A stretch of 64,000 bases of DNA, from contig NZ_FNIL01000016.1 of NCBI RefSeq assembly GCF_900103955.1, positions 1 through 64,000 on the forward strand, written 5' to 3'. This stretch comes from Alkalicoccus daliensis. GTDB taxonomy: Bacteria > Bacillota > Bacilli > Bacillales > Salisediminibacteriaceae. Positions 28,084 to 35,659 of the stretch are shown piece after piece. A program made the position numbers and the translations under genes. The notes below the pieces were generated by a model. The model was not told the origin of the DNA, ran no database searches, and saw nothing but the letters and a program-made list of their open reading frames with translations. Each line of letters begins with the position of its first letter. Positions within the stretch are counted from its first letter, which is position 1.

Positions 28084-28431
28084 ATGCCCACACACAAAAG
28101 GCACGAACCATTCCGCTATGAATTTAGAATTCCGCATGATACAAGCTTTTATATCAGTAAAGTGAGTGGCAGGGAATCTCACTCCAAAAGTGGAAAAGGC
28201 GTGTTAATTAACATCAGCCCCGGCGGCCTCCGGATGAAAACCTCATTTGATCTGCCGGAGAAATGTGAACTGACTTTTGAATTTATCATCGCGGAAATGA
28301 CGCTGCAGCCTGTCGGAGAAATTGTCTGGAAGCGCTCCAGCGGCAAAGAATATTTATACGGCGTAGATTTCACAAGCGAAGCAGAAGCAAAAGACATCCT
28401 GAAAGCATTGAAGCTTTATGCAAAGAAATAA
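28084..28431 (+). CDS. PilZ domain protein (candidate c-di-GMP receptor)
   Basis: A 115-residue single PilZ domain. The N-terminal Arg-rich stretch (KRHEPFRYEFR) and the NISPGGLRM motif correspond to the RxxxR and (D/N)xSxxG c-di-GMP-binding signatures; the first motif is slightly non-standard. A beta-barrel pattern (LTFEFIIAEM, GEIVWKR, YLYGVDF) follows. The only diguanylate cyclase in the window is encoded at 41318-42934. The gene overlaps or nearly abuts the racemase gene, so the two are co-transcribed. Confidence 0.88.
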   Translation: MPTHKRHEPFRYEFRIPHDTSFYISKVSGRESHSKSGKGVLINISPGGLRMKTSFDLPEKCELTFEFIIAEMTLQPVGEIVWKRSSGKEYLYGVDFTSEAEAKDILKALKLYAKK

Positions 28432-29128
28432 CAAAATGCGGAAAATAGGCCTTGTGGGAGGAATGAGCTGGGAAACTACAATGCAGTACTACAGCCGGAT
28501 ACAGCAGAAAGCAGCGGAAGTTCTGGGTCCGAACCATACGGCCCCCTGCTTGATTTATTCCATACCTTTTCACGAGCTGATTGCTTATCAGGAGGCTGGA
28601 GACTGGAAGTCTGTTGGAGCAATGATGGCAGAGGCAGGGCAGGCACTGGAGAGATCCGGCGCAGAAGCAGTCGCTTTCTGCTCCAACACTGTACACAAAG
28701 AAACACATTATATTCGCAGCCAGCTCCAGGTCCCGATGCTTTCTATCGTAGATGCTGTCAAGGCGTCCCTGCCTCCCGGGATAAAAAGACCTTTCCTGCT
28801 CGGTACCGCTTTTACAATGCAGGCAGGGTTTTATCAGAATGAATTTGCAGCTCATGGAATTGAGATTGCTCTTCCGCAGCAGGCAGACCAGGAAAAACTC
28901 CATCAGCTGATTTTCGGAGAACTTTGCAGAGGAAACGTAACTCCGCAGGCGCAGCAGTGGGTTACAGATTTACTCGGAGACGCAGCAGCATCCCAGCAGG
29001 TTGATGCAGTCATTTTCGGCTGTACAGAACTTGATCTGCTGCATGTAAAGGATGCAGGGATGCCTGTTATTTCTTCCACACAGGCACACATTCAGCAGAT
29101 AACAGATTTTGTGTCTGGGCATGTTTAA
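28418..29128 (+). CDS. Aspartate/glutamate racemase family protein
   Basis: A cofactor-independent amino-acid racemase of the aspartate/hydantoin racemase superfamily, 236 residues from the first ATG or 230 from the ATG at 28436, which gives the usual RKIGLVGGMSWE start. The two active-site Cys regions are AFCSNTVHK and FGCTELDLL. It would interconvert L and D forms of aspartate, glutamate or another amino acid. Neither start has a strong ribosome binding site, which fits coupling to the overlapping PilZ gene. Confidence 0.88.
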   Translation: MQRNNKMRKIGLVGGMSWETTMQYYSRIQQKAAEVLGPNHTAPCLIYSIPFHELIAYQEAGDWKSVGAMMAEAGQALERSGAEAVAFCSNTVHKETHYIRSQLQVPMLSIVDAVKASLPPGIKRPFLLGTAFTMQAGFYQNEFAAHGIEIALPQQADQEKLHQLIFGELCRGNVTPQAQQWVTDLLGDAAASQQVDAVIFGCTELDLLHVKDAGMPVISSTQAHIQQITDFVSGHV

Positions 29129-29193
29129 CCTTTTCTTAAAAGGGGAATTTGCTTACTTGTAGTAAGTGAACGAATTTGAAGGAGGTTTCATTC

Positions 29194-29859
29194 ATGACGA
29201 AAAAAGTATTAATTGTAGTAACAAGCGCAGATAAAATCGGCGATAATGATACGGGGCTCTGGTTAGAAGAGTATGCAGCTCCTTATGTGAGTTTTGTACG
29301 TAAAGGATATGATGTCATCGTAAAAAGTATAGAAGGCGGTCAGGTACCGCTTGATCCCAACAGTCTTCCGGAAGACGAAAATCTGACTTGGCAGGAAGCG
29401 CAGTCGAAACTTGCGAATACAGAAAAGCTGTCTGAAGATGATGTGAAAGCTGATTATGATGCTGTTTATCTTCCCGGCGGCCACGGTACTGTATTCGACT
29501 TCCCGGACAATCTTTTACTGCAGCGTGTGATTCGCGCCCATGCAGAGAATGATAAAGTCATCGGTTCTGTATGTCATGGTCCTTCCGCCCTTGTACATGT
29601 CACTTATACTGACGGTACACCGCTCGTAAAGGATAAAAAAGTAAGTGCCTTTACTGACGAAGAAGAGCGTGAGATGGGTCTTGAAAATGCAGTGCCATTC
29701 CTTCTGGAATCTACGTTAAAGGAAAAGGGCGCAATTATTGAAAAAGGTGACAACTGGAGCGAATTTTCTGTACGTGACGGTAACCTTGTGACAGGACAGA
29801 ATCCTATGTCCAGCCAGGGTGTTGCGGACAAAGTAATTGAAGCTGTAGAAGGAAAATAA
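29194..29859 (+). CDS. DJ-1/PfpI superfamily protein (class I glutamine-amidotransferase-like)
   Basis: A 221-residue DJ-1/PfpI protein. The nucleophile elbow GSVCHGPSAL places Cys127 next to His128; the acidic partner is in DTGLWLEEY (about 25-26). GGHGTVFDFPDN is typical of the Hsp31-like or YDR533C-like branch of glyoxalase III and chaperone proteins. Its role may be methylglyoxal or protein-damage repair, but members of this branch differ. ATG start behind a perfect GGAGG. Monocistronic with its own terminator. Confidence 0.9.
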   Translation: MTKKVLIVVTSADKIGDNDTGLWLEEYAAPYVSFVRKGYDVIVKSIEGGQVPLDPNSLPEDENLTWQEAQSKLANTEKLSEDDVKADYDAVYLPGGHGTVFDFPDNLLLQRVIRAHAENDKVIGSVCHGPSALVHVTYTDGTPLVKDKKVSAFTDEEEREMGLENAVPFLLESTLKEKGAIIEKGDNWSEFSVRDGNLVTGQNPMSSQGVADKVIEAVEGK

Positions 29860-29869
29860 TAACTTATAA

Positions 29870-29906
29870 TAAAGGCCTGCTCCCTTATAGAGAGAGCAGG
29901 CCTTTT
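29870..29906 (+). terminator. Terminator of the DJ-1/PfpI gene
   Basis: AAGGCCTGCTC / GAGCAGGCCTTTT hairpin. A related hairpin sits at 30327-30362. Confidence 0.9.
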
Positions 29907-29949
29907 CAGTTTGTTTATAAAGCAAGAAAGCATGTATATTTATGATTTT

Positions 29950-30326
29950 TTCTGTATAGGTTCTCCTTCGCTTCTCGGCGGAAGCTTGCCTTGGGGCTTG
30001 TCTTCAGCTATTTGAAATGCCTGCCGGCATTCCAAAGGATCTTCAAACTGCGCTTGAACCCCACAGGCGTCCCCGCCGGACGCTTCGGAGATAAATTGTA
30101 TTTATGGAATACTTCTTGTATATTGTTGCTTCCCCTAAAAAAATCTATGTCTATTACATACATGCTGCAGTCGCAGAAGGCCGACTCCAGGAGGAATTAG
30201 AACGATTCGAAGATCCATCTGCCAAAGGCAGATTAGCTGAGAGAGTTCCCTCCGGAAAGCGTGCCTTCGGAGACAAAAGCATAGAACCGTATACTTATAC
30301 AGAAAAATTACTTTTCAACAGCCTGT
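29950..30326. repeat. GC-rich palindromic repeat island
   Basis: About 375 bases without a supported gene, containing several small palindromes (ATCTGCC-AAA-GGCAGAT at 30218; TGCCTGCCGGCA near 30019) and blocks resembling families A and B, such as 'ggggcttgtcttcagctat' and 'cggacgcttcggag'. A 74-codon frame at 30104-30328 lacks a ribosome binding site and is judged non-coding. Confidence 0.5.
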
Positions 30327-30362
30327 AAAGACCTGCTCACTTAGAGAAAGCAGGCCTTTTTT
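30327..30362. terminator. Second copy of the CCTGCT hairpin terminator
   Basis: CCTGCT / AGCAGG stem with a run of six T. The sequence resembles the terminator at 29870-29906, so the island between them may be an insertion that duplicated it. Confidence 0.7.
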
Positions 30363-30431
30363 GTTTGAAATTATTACAATCCTTATAACACTACCAGATT
30401 TTAATAAAGTTAATATTCAAAGAAGTTGTGC

Positions 30432-32072
30432 TTAAAGTTTAAAAGAACTCTTCAATCCAACGATGCGGTTAAATATGAGCTTTTCTTCTGTACTGTCCTG
30501 CGGATCTACATTGAAGTAGCCGTGTCGGAAAAACTGAAATTTGTCATTTGGCGCTGCCTCTTTCATATTCGGCTCTACAAATCCATGCTGTACAGTAAGC
30601 GATGCTTCATTTACATGATCAAGGAAGTTGTTCCCTTCAGCTTCATCATCGATCAGCGAATCATACAGACGGAATTCTGCAGGCACCGCCTGGGAAGCTT
30701 CTACATAGTGCAGCGTTCCTTTAACTTTACGTGCGTTAAAGCCGGAGCCGCTCTTTGTTTCCGGATCATACGTACAGTGAAGCTCTGTGATTTTACCATT
30801 TTCATCTTTCACGAAATCATGGCACTTAATGAAGTATGCATGCTTAATGCGGACTTCGTTTCCTGGGAAGAGACGGAAATATTTTTTCGGCGGGTCTTCC
30901 ATAAAGTCTTCTCTTTCAATATAAATTTCTTTCGAGAATGGAATTTCCCGCATACCCATTTCATCGTTTTCCGGATTAATATCTGCAGGCAGCCATTCTA
31001 CGTGGCCTTCCGGATAATTTGTAATGATTACTTTAATCGGATCAAGCACTGCCATTGTCCGTGGTGCTTTCAGCTTCAAATCTTCGCGCAGAAAATGTTC
31101 CAGCATCCGGAAATCTACGAGGTTATCCGCTTTTGAGACACCAATTTCCCGGCAGAACTGCTTAATGGATTCCGGTGTGAATCCGCGGCGGCGCAGGCCG
31201 GAGATTGTCGGCATCCGTGGATCGTCCCAGCCGTCTACGTAATTTTCATCCACCAGCTGTTTCAGCTTACGCTTGCTCATTACTGTATTTGTTAAATTCA
31301 AACGAGCGAATTCAATCTGCTTCGGTGTGCTTTCCAGATTCGCATGAGCTATTACCCAGTCGTACAACGGACGCTGATCCTCGAATTCCAGTGTGCAGAG
31401 AGAATGTGTCACTCCCTCAATCGCATCCTCCAGCGGATGAGCAAAAGAATACATCGGATAAATGCACCAAGTATCACCTGTATTATGATGCTCGGTATGG
31501 GAAATGCGGTAAAGAATTGGATCTCGCAGATTAATATTTGGAGAACTCATATCGATCTTCGCCCGAAGGACTTTTTCTCCGTCCGCAAATTTCCCCTGGC
31601 GCATCTGTTCAAACAGCTCCAGGTTTTCTTCTATGCTTCTTGTACGGGAAGGACTTTCTTTGCCCGCTTCGGTCAGTGTGCCGCGGAGCTCGCGAATTTC
31701 CTCCTGGGAAAGATCCTCTACATAAGCCAGCCCTCTTTCTATCAGGCTTACAGCCTGCTTGTACATATCTTCAAAATAGTTCGATGCAAAGCGGAGCTCT
31801 TCCGGCTCATATCCAAGCCATTCAATGTCTGTTTTAATTGCATCTACATATTCTTTATCTTCTTTTAGAGGGTTTGTATCATCGAAGCGTAAATTCGTAC
31901 GGCCGTGAAACTCGTCTGCGAGCTCAAAATTCAGGACGATTGATTTTGCGTGGCCGATATGAAGATAGCCGTTCGGTTCCGGTGGAAATCTGGTTACTAC
32001 TTCTTCATATTTCTTTTCTTCCATATCCTTTGTCACGATGTGCTTAATGAAATGGGTATTATTTTCACTCAT
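30432..32072 (-). CDS. glnS: Glutaminyl-tRNA synthetase
   Basis: A 546-residue class I aminoacyl-tRNA synthetase that charges tRNA-Gln directly. The HIGH motif is HIGH at 38-41 within [15 protein letters not shown], and the KMSKS motif appears as MSKRK at 265-269. GlnRS-specific features such as the catalytic-core FDDTNP and the C-terminal beta-barrel anticodon-binding region are complete. Most Firmicutes lack this enzyme and make Gln-tRNA with GatCAB, so the gene was probably acquired. Start is supported by AAAGGTGAG. It lies 57 bases after the methyltransferase gene with no terminator between, so the two share the leader described at 33346-33513. Confidence 0.96.
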   Translation of the reverse strand: MSENNTHFIKHIVTKDMEEKKYEEVVTRFPPEPNGYLHIGHAKSIVLNFELADEFHGRTNLRFDDTNPLKEDKEYVDAIKTDIEWLGYEPEELRFASNYFEDMYKQAVSLIERGLAYVEDLSQEEIRELRGTLTEAGKESPSRTRSIEENLELFEQMRQGKFADGEKVLRAKIDMSSPNINLRDPILYRISHTEHHNTGDTWCIYPMYSFAHPLEDAIEGVTHSLCTLEFEDQRPLYDWVIAHANLESTPKQIEFARLNLTNTVMSKRKLKQLVDENYVDGWDDPRMPTISGLRRRGFTPESIKQFCREIGVSKADNLVDFRMLEHFLREDLKLKAPRTMAVLDPIKVIITNYPEGHVEWLPADINPENDEMGMREIPFSKEIYIEREDFMEDPPKKYFRLFPGNEVRIKHAYFIKCHDFVKDENGKITELHCTYDPETKSGSGFNARKVKGTLHYVEASQAVPAEFRLYDSLIDDEAEGNNFLDHVNEASLTVQHGFVEPNMKEAAPNDKFQFFRHGYFNVDPQDSTEEKLIFNRIVGLKSSFKL

Positions 32073-32129
32073 AAGAACTCACCTTTCTGTTTTTGAAGTG
32101 TCATTACTCGTGTGAAGCTGCTCTAGGCA

Positions 32130-33323
32130 CTATGTTAATTTTTTTATAAAAAATACTTTCAGGTAATTCCCTTCGGCAAAAGAAGAATGTGTAACAAAAT
32201 CCTCCGGCAGAGAATAAGATTCCTTTATTTCGTATTCATGCCCGTTTTCCTTAAATGCCTGGTCAATAAAAGAAAGAAATTTCTTTTTGGATAAGCCTGC
32301 ATGATTTGTAGAAGCGATAATGAGTCCTCCGCTGTTTGTGATAGGAAGTGTCTGTTTTATCAGTTCCCCATAATCCTTCGAGGCACGGAAAGTCGTTTTT
32401 TTCGTCCTGGCAAAGCTTGGCGGGTCCAGTATCACAATATCGTAGTTTTCTTCCCGTTTTGCAGCTCTGCGGTAATAGGCAAACACATCATCCACAATAA
32501 TTCTGTGCGCTGCGGGATCAAGTCCGTTCACACGGAACTGCTCTTCTGTTTTTGCTTTGCTCCGATTTGCAGCATCAATACTTGTGGTATGAGAAGCTCC
32601 TCCAAGCGCCGCAAATACAGAGAAGGCACCCGTATAAGAGAAAGTATTCAGCACCGTTTTCCCTTGGGAGTATTTATCCTTCAGCGTTTTTCTTACTTCC
32701 CGTTGATCCAGAAAAACGCCTGTCATGGCGCCGTCATTAAGGTAGACTGCAAAAGTAACACCGTTTTCTTTTACGAGAAGCGGGCTCTCTGCCTTCTCTC
32801 CCGTTACAAAGTCTTCATCTTCCACATACTTGCCTTCTTCTGCAAAGCGTTTTTTCTCATAAATTCCTTTTGCATCAGTGGAATTTAAAAGGAGGTTAAT
32901 AATCGTTTCTTTAAAGGAATATATGCCGGCACTGTACCATTGCAGCAGATAGTAGCCGTCGTAGTAATCGATGATTAAACCGCCGAGCCCATCGCCTTCT
33001 CCGTTCAGCATGCGGAATGCAGTCGTATCTTCAGAAGCAAGGAGCTCGCTGCGTCTGCCAAGTGCAATCATCAGTTTTTTCTCAAACAGTTTTTCATCGA
33101 CTGCTTCTTTTTCTTTCTGTGTGAGAATCCACCCTACGCCTTTGTTCTGCTCGCCGTAGTAGCCGCGGCCGATAAATGTACCGTCTTCCAGTACAACTTC
33201 CAGGAGCTGTCCTTCTTCCTGCAGCACGTGCGGATTGGCGACAGCTTCTTTGAGCAGCAGCGGAAAGCCTGCCTGATATTGTTTTTTATATTTCTGCTTT
33301 ATTTTCAGCGTAGTCAGTTCCAT
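32130..33323 (-). CDS. Class I SAM-dependent rRNA methyltransferase (RlmI/YwbD-like)
   Basis: A 397-residue methyltransferase with an N-terminal PUA-like region, an EEHEL-like middle domain and a C-terminal Rossmann fold. SAM-binding and catalytic motifs are LNTFSYTGAFSVFAALGGA, ILDPPSFARTK (the DPPSF motif of 5-methylcytosine enzymes) and GGLIIASTNHAG. RlmI methylates C1962 of 23S rRNA in E. coli. The frame extends 51 codons upstream, but GGAGGAAAG just before the ATG at 33323 marks the start, and the upstream part encodes a terminator hairpin rather than protein. First gene of an operon with glnS. Confidence 0.9.
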   Translation of the reverse strand: MELTTLKIKQKYKKQYQAGFPLLLKEAVANPHVLQEEGQLLEVVLEDGTFIGRGYYGEQNKGVGWILTQKEKEAVDEKLFEKKLMIALGRRSELLASEDTTAFRMLNGEGDGLGGLIIDYYDGYYLLQWYSAGIYSFKETIINLLLNSTDAKGIYEKKRFAEEGKYVEDEDFVTGEKAESPLLVKENGVTFAVYLNDGAMTGVFLDQREVRKTLKDKYSQGKTVLNTFSYTGAFSVFAALGGASHTTSIDAANRSKAKTEEQFRVNGLDPAAHRIIVDDVFAYYRRAAKREENYDIVILDPPSFARTKKTTFRASKDYGELIKQTLPITNSGGLIIASTNHAGLSKKKFLSFIDQAFKENGHEYEIKESYSLPEDFVTHSSFAEGNYLKVFFIKKLT

Positions 33324-33345
33324 ACATCTTTCCTCCTCCGGACAC

Positions 33346-33391
33346 AAAAAAACCGCATCGATCCCAACGTTTGTTGATTCATCACTGCGGT
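33346..33391 (-). terminator. Leader terminator (attenuator) before the methyltransferase-glnS operon
   Basis: Minus-strand arms ACCGCA (33391-33386) and TGCGGT (33357-33352), with inner pairs GAT/ATC and CAAC/GTTG, followed by seven T. It stands between the promoter region and the first start codon, so it must be read through for expression. An alternative pairing ATTTCAC with GTGATGAAT places ACCGCA in a loop and would block the terminator. The 5' arm region TGGAACCGC also resembles the T-box core UGGNACCGCG. Confidence 0.75.
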
Positions 33392-33402
33392 TCCATGTGA
33401 AA

Positions 33403-33447
33403 TAGCTCTCCCTTTTTCGCTTTTTTAAAATCGAAAAGGCAGAGCTA
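33403..33447 (-). promoter_or_regulatory. Leader hairpin overlapping the leader-peptide stop codon
   Basis: TAGCTCT-CCTTTTCG pairs with CGAAAAAGG-AGAGCTA. The first three bases of the 5' arm are the TAG stop of the leader peptide, so a ribosome finishing or stalled near the end of the peptide would disturb this hairpin. Confidence 0.65.
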
Positions 33448-33483
33448 GTTCTGTTGTTGAAGTTGTAGGCGGGCATTCATCAT
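33445..33483 (-). CDS. Gln-rich leader peptide of the methyltransferase-glnS operon
   Basis: A 12-codon frame reading MMNARLQLQQQN, with four Gln codons among residues 7-11. It starts 10 bases after an AGGAGG (33499-33494), the only strong ribosome binding site in the leader. A further hairpin (GAAGTT 33513-33508 with AACTTC 33464-33459) can enclose this site. The position before a terminator and upstream of glnS suggests that translation of Gln codons senses charged tRNA-Gln. Whether the peptide is made is not shown; a second ATG at 33480 is in the same frame. Confidence 0.5.
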   Translation of the reverse strand: MMNARLQLQQQN

Positions 33484-33519
33484 ATCGCGCCATCCTCCTG
33501 CTTTTTAAACTTCTATAAA

Positions 33520-33546
33520 ATTATCATAGACCAAAAAAGATTGCAA
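33520..33546 (-). promoter_or_regulatory. Candidate promoter of the methyltransferase-glnS operon
   Basis: TTGCAA (33546-33541) and GATAAT (33525-33520) are separated by 15 bases, shorter than ideal. It lies directly after the fdhD stop codon, and transcription would begin near 33512, giving a leader of about 190 bases. Confidence 0.4.
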
Positions 33547-33547
33547 C

Positions 33548-34375
33548 TCAGTCTTCGACGATGCGCTCTGGATGGGTGTAGACATTAAAACGGTTCTTGC
33601 GGATAAATCCAACGGCTGTAATACCGAGATCCTCTGCGAGATCCAGTGCCAGTGTTGTAGGTGCAGATTTGGACAATACAACTCCTACACCTATTTTAGA
33701 CACTTTTAACAGCACCTCTGAAGACAGACGTCCGCTGAAAACAATTACTTTATCCCGAAGCTTCACTTTATTTCGGACGCAGTAGCCAAAGACTTTATCG
33801 AGCCCGTTATGCCGGCCGATATCCGACCGTGTTAACAGCAGTTCCTCCGGCGTAGCGATACCCACATTATGGAGCCCGCCGGTATCGTGAAAGTCCTGGG
33901 AGTTTTCCTGCATATCCCGCATTCTCGCCATGATCTGCTGCGGCGTAATCGTCACATCTGTTGTGACTGTTTTTGCAGTTCTGCGGTCATTTTCAAAGTA
34001 AAACTGCCTGCTTTTGCCGCAGCAGGAGCCAATGACCCGCTTCGATACCCCGAGCCGGTCCAGCGGGCGCATTTCTGTAAGCTCTGCATAGACGAGCCCT
34101 TTTTCTTCCGAAATGTTTAAAGAGGTCACGTCAGATGCTTTTCTGATAATACCTTCAGATAATAAAAAACCGTAAGCCATATCTTCTATATAAGAGGGCG
34201 TGCATAAAAGTGTAGCGAATTCTTCCCCATTTACGTACATTGTCAGTGGTGCTTCCACCGCTACAAAATCCTTCGGCTGTTCCCATCCTGCCTCGTTGTA
34301 TGTTTTTATTGTTCGCTTGTTTCGCACTGATTCTGCCTGTAATTTTTCATGATCGATCATGAAACTCATCCCCAT
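33548..34375 (-). CDS. fdhD: Formate dehydrogenase accessory sulfurtransferase FdhD
   Basis: A 275-residue FdhD that passes sulfur from a cysteine desulfurase to the molybdenum cofactor of formate dehydrogenase. The family CxxC region appears as GSCCGKS, followed by HDTGGLHNVGIAT, TRSDIGRHNGLDK and FSGRLSSEVLLKV. No formate dehydrogenase or Moco gene is in the window. Several closely spaced ATG codons (34375, 34369, 34360) make the exact start uncertain. Confidence 0.93.
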   Translation of the reverse strand: MGMSFMIDHEKLQAESVRNKRTIKTYNEAGWEQPKDFVAVEAPLTMYVNGEEFATLLCTPSYIEDMAYGFLLSEGIIRKASDVTSLNISEEKGLVYAELTEMRPLDRLGVSKRVIGSCCGKSRQFYFENDRRTAKTVTTDVTITPQQIMARMRDMQENSQDFHDTGGLHNVGIATPEELLLTRSDIGRHNGLDKVFGYCVRNKVKLRDKVIVFSGRLSSEVLLKVSKIGVGVVLSKSAPTTLALDLAEDLGITAVGFIRKNRFNVYTHPERIVED

Positions 34376-34386
34376 TCTTTGAATGC

Positions 34387-34532
34387 TGCCTAGAAAATAA
34401 AAGTTTCTTCAAAAAGAAGTAATACTGCTAATATACTTTCGGAGAGGCCTACCCAAGGGCTTGTTCTCTCCTTCGTTCCAAAGCAGTGTTAATTTTCATC
34501 TTTCATGGTGCAGTTTTATTACATGAAGGTCT
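34387..34532 (+). repeat. Family-A repeat, short form
   Basis: Begins 'ctagaaaataaaagtttc', has the core 'acccaagggcttgttctc' and ends 'catgaaggtctac'. It is followed head-to-tail by a second family-A unit. Confidence 0.7.
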
Positions 34533-34754
34533 ACCTTGAAAATAAAAGTTTTACTAAAAAGAAGTAATCATACTGCTTCACTTTCGGAGAGTCTTGCCCA
34601 AGGGCTTGTTCTCGACTAATTTTGACGGAAAGAACGTCCGCCAAAATGGATTCTCCAACTGCGCTCATCCTTTGGACGTCCTCTCCTTCGTTACACAGCA
34701 ATATTAATTTTCATAATTCATGGTGCAAAAATTTTGCATGAGTGTCTCTGTTAA
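34533..34754 (+). repeat. Family-A repeat, second tandem unit (222 bp)
   Basis: From 'ccttgaaaataaaagtttt' to 'gcatgagtgtctctgttaa'. The middle contains the small palindrome GGCGGACG / CGTCCGCC context also seen at 11.2 kb. The rest of the gap to queF (34755-35104) shows no gene, riboswitch or strong promoter that I can support. Confidence 0.78.
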
Positions 34755-35104
34755 TTTATGTATTTTTTAAATTCCAGCTGAGGTTTAACTTCTATAAAAA
34801 TAAAGGTGGTTCTAATTGCGTTCTACTCTCGGCGTCCTTCTCTTTGTTCCCCAGCAGAGCAGTTTCTGTGTCTGCAGGAAAGCCTTTATAGCTTCATAGG
34901 CGGCTTCGCTCTTCACTTTATAAGTGTAGCATGAAAGAAAGCCTTTACAAAAAGCTTTTGCATCGAATTTTTGGTTTCTGCCTGCCGCTTAGTTTTTCTG
35001 TTTTAAATAGGTGACAGCTGGAAGAAAACAGTGCTGCTTTTAATTTTCAGGAAAAAGCGATAAGATAGGTGAGAAGTTTTTATATTAGAAAGGAACGATT
35101 TCTT

Positions 35105-35593
35105 ATGGCACATAATCGCGAAGAAGAAGTGAACCTGCTTGGAAATACAAATGTAGAATATAAAATGGACTATGATCCATCGATTTTAGAAGCTTTTGAA
35201 AACCGTCACCAGTACCGTGACTATTTTGTGAAGTTCAACTGTCCAGAATTTACAAGTCTCTGTCCAAAAACCGGGCAGCCTGACTTTGCTACAATTTACA
35301 TCAGCTATATTCCCGGTGAAAAAATGGTAGAGAGCAAGTCGCTGAAGCTTTATCTGTTCAGCTTCCGCAATCATGGAGATTTTCATGAAGACTGTATGAA
35401 TACTATTTTAAATGACCTGGTTGAATTAATGGGACCCCGTTACATTGAGGTGCTGGGTAAATTTACACCACGCGGCGGCATTTCTATTGACCCTTATGTA
35501 AACTATGGTCAGCCGGGCACGAAATACGAAAAAATGGCGGAACACCGTTTAATGCAGCATGATATTTATCCGGAAAATATAGATCACCGTTAA
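35105..35593 (+). CDS. queF: NADPH-dependent 7-cyano-7-deazaguanine reductase
   Basis: A 162-residue QueF that reduces the nitrile preQ0 to preQ1 in queuosine synthesis. The thioimide-forming Cys53 lies in [14 protein letters not shown] with catalytic Asp60, and the NADPH motif [21 protein letters not shown] follows. The length matches the short unimodal type of B. subtilis. Start chosen at the ATG behind AAAGGAACG; the frame extends 12 codons upstream without support. The other queuosine genes (queCDE) are not adjacent, and no preQ1 riboswitch is seen upstream. Confidence 0.96.
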   Translation: MAHNREEEVNLLGNTNVEYKMDYDPSILEAFENRHQYRDYFVKFNCPEFTSLCPKTGQPDFATIYISYIPGEKMVESKSLKLYLFSFRNHGDFHEDCMNTILNDLVELMGPRYIEVLGKFTPRGGISIDPYVNYGQPGTKYEKMAEHRLMQHDIYPENIDHR

Positions 35594-35597
35594 AACT

Positions 35598-35636
35598 AAA
35601 AAACCAGCAGCTTCGCAAAGCTGCTGGTTTTTTTTG
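35598..35636. terminator. Bidirectional terminator, queF / signalling cluster
   Basis: Strong ACCAGCAGCTT / AAGCTGCTGGT hairpin with A and T runs on both sides, between converging genes. Confidence 0.95.
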
Positions 35637-35659
35637 CGTAAATTTCCCTTAAAAAGGAT

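Noticed and set aside
30104-30328. 74-codon frame in the repeat island
   Set aside because: No ribosome binding site, composed of repeat sequence with palindromes, and no family resemblance.
33324-33476. 51-codon N-terminal extension of the methyltransferase
   Set aside because: It would encode the leader hairpins and terminator, begins 17 bases from the nearest ribosome binding site, and the normal start at 33323 has GGAGGAAAG.
34980-35104. preQ1 riboswitch upstream of queF
   Set aside because: The short pseudoknot consensus was not found; only AT-rich sequence is present.
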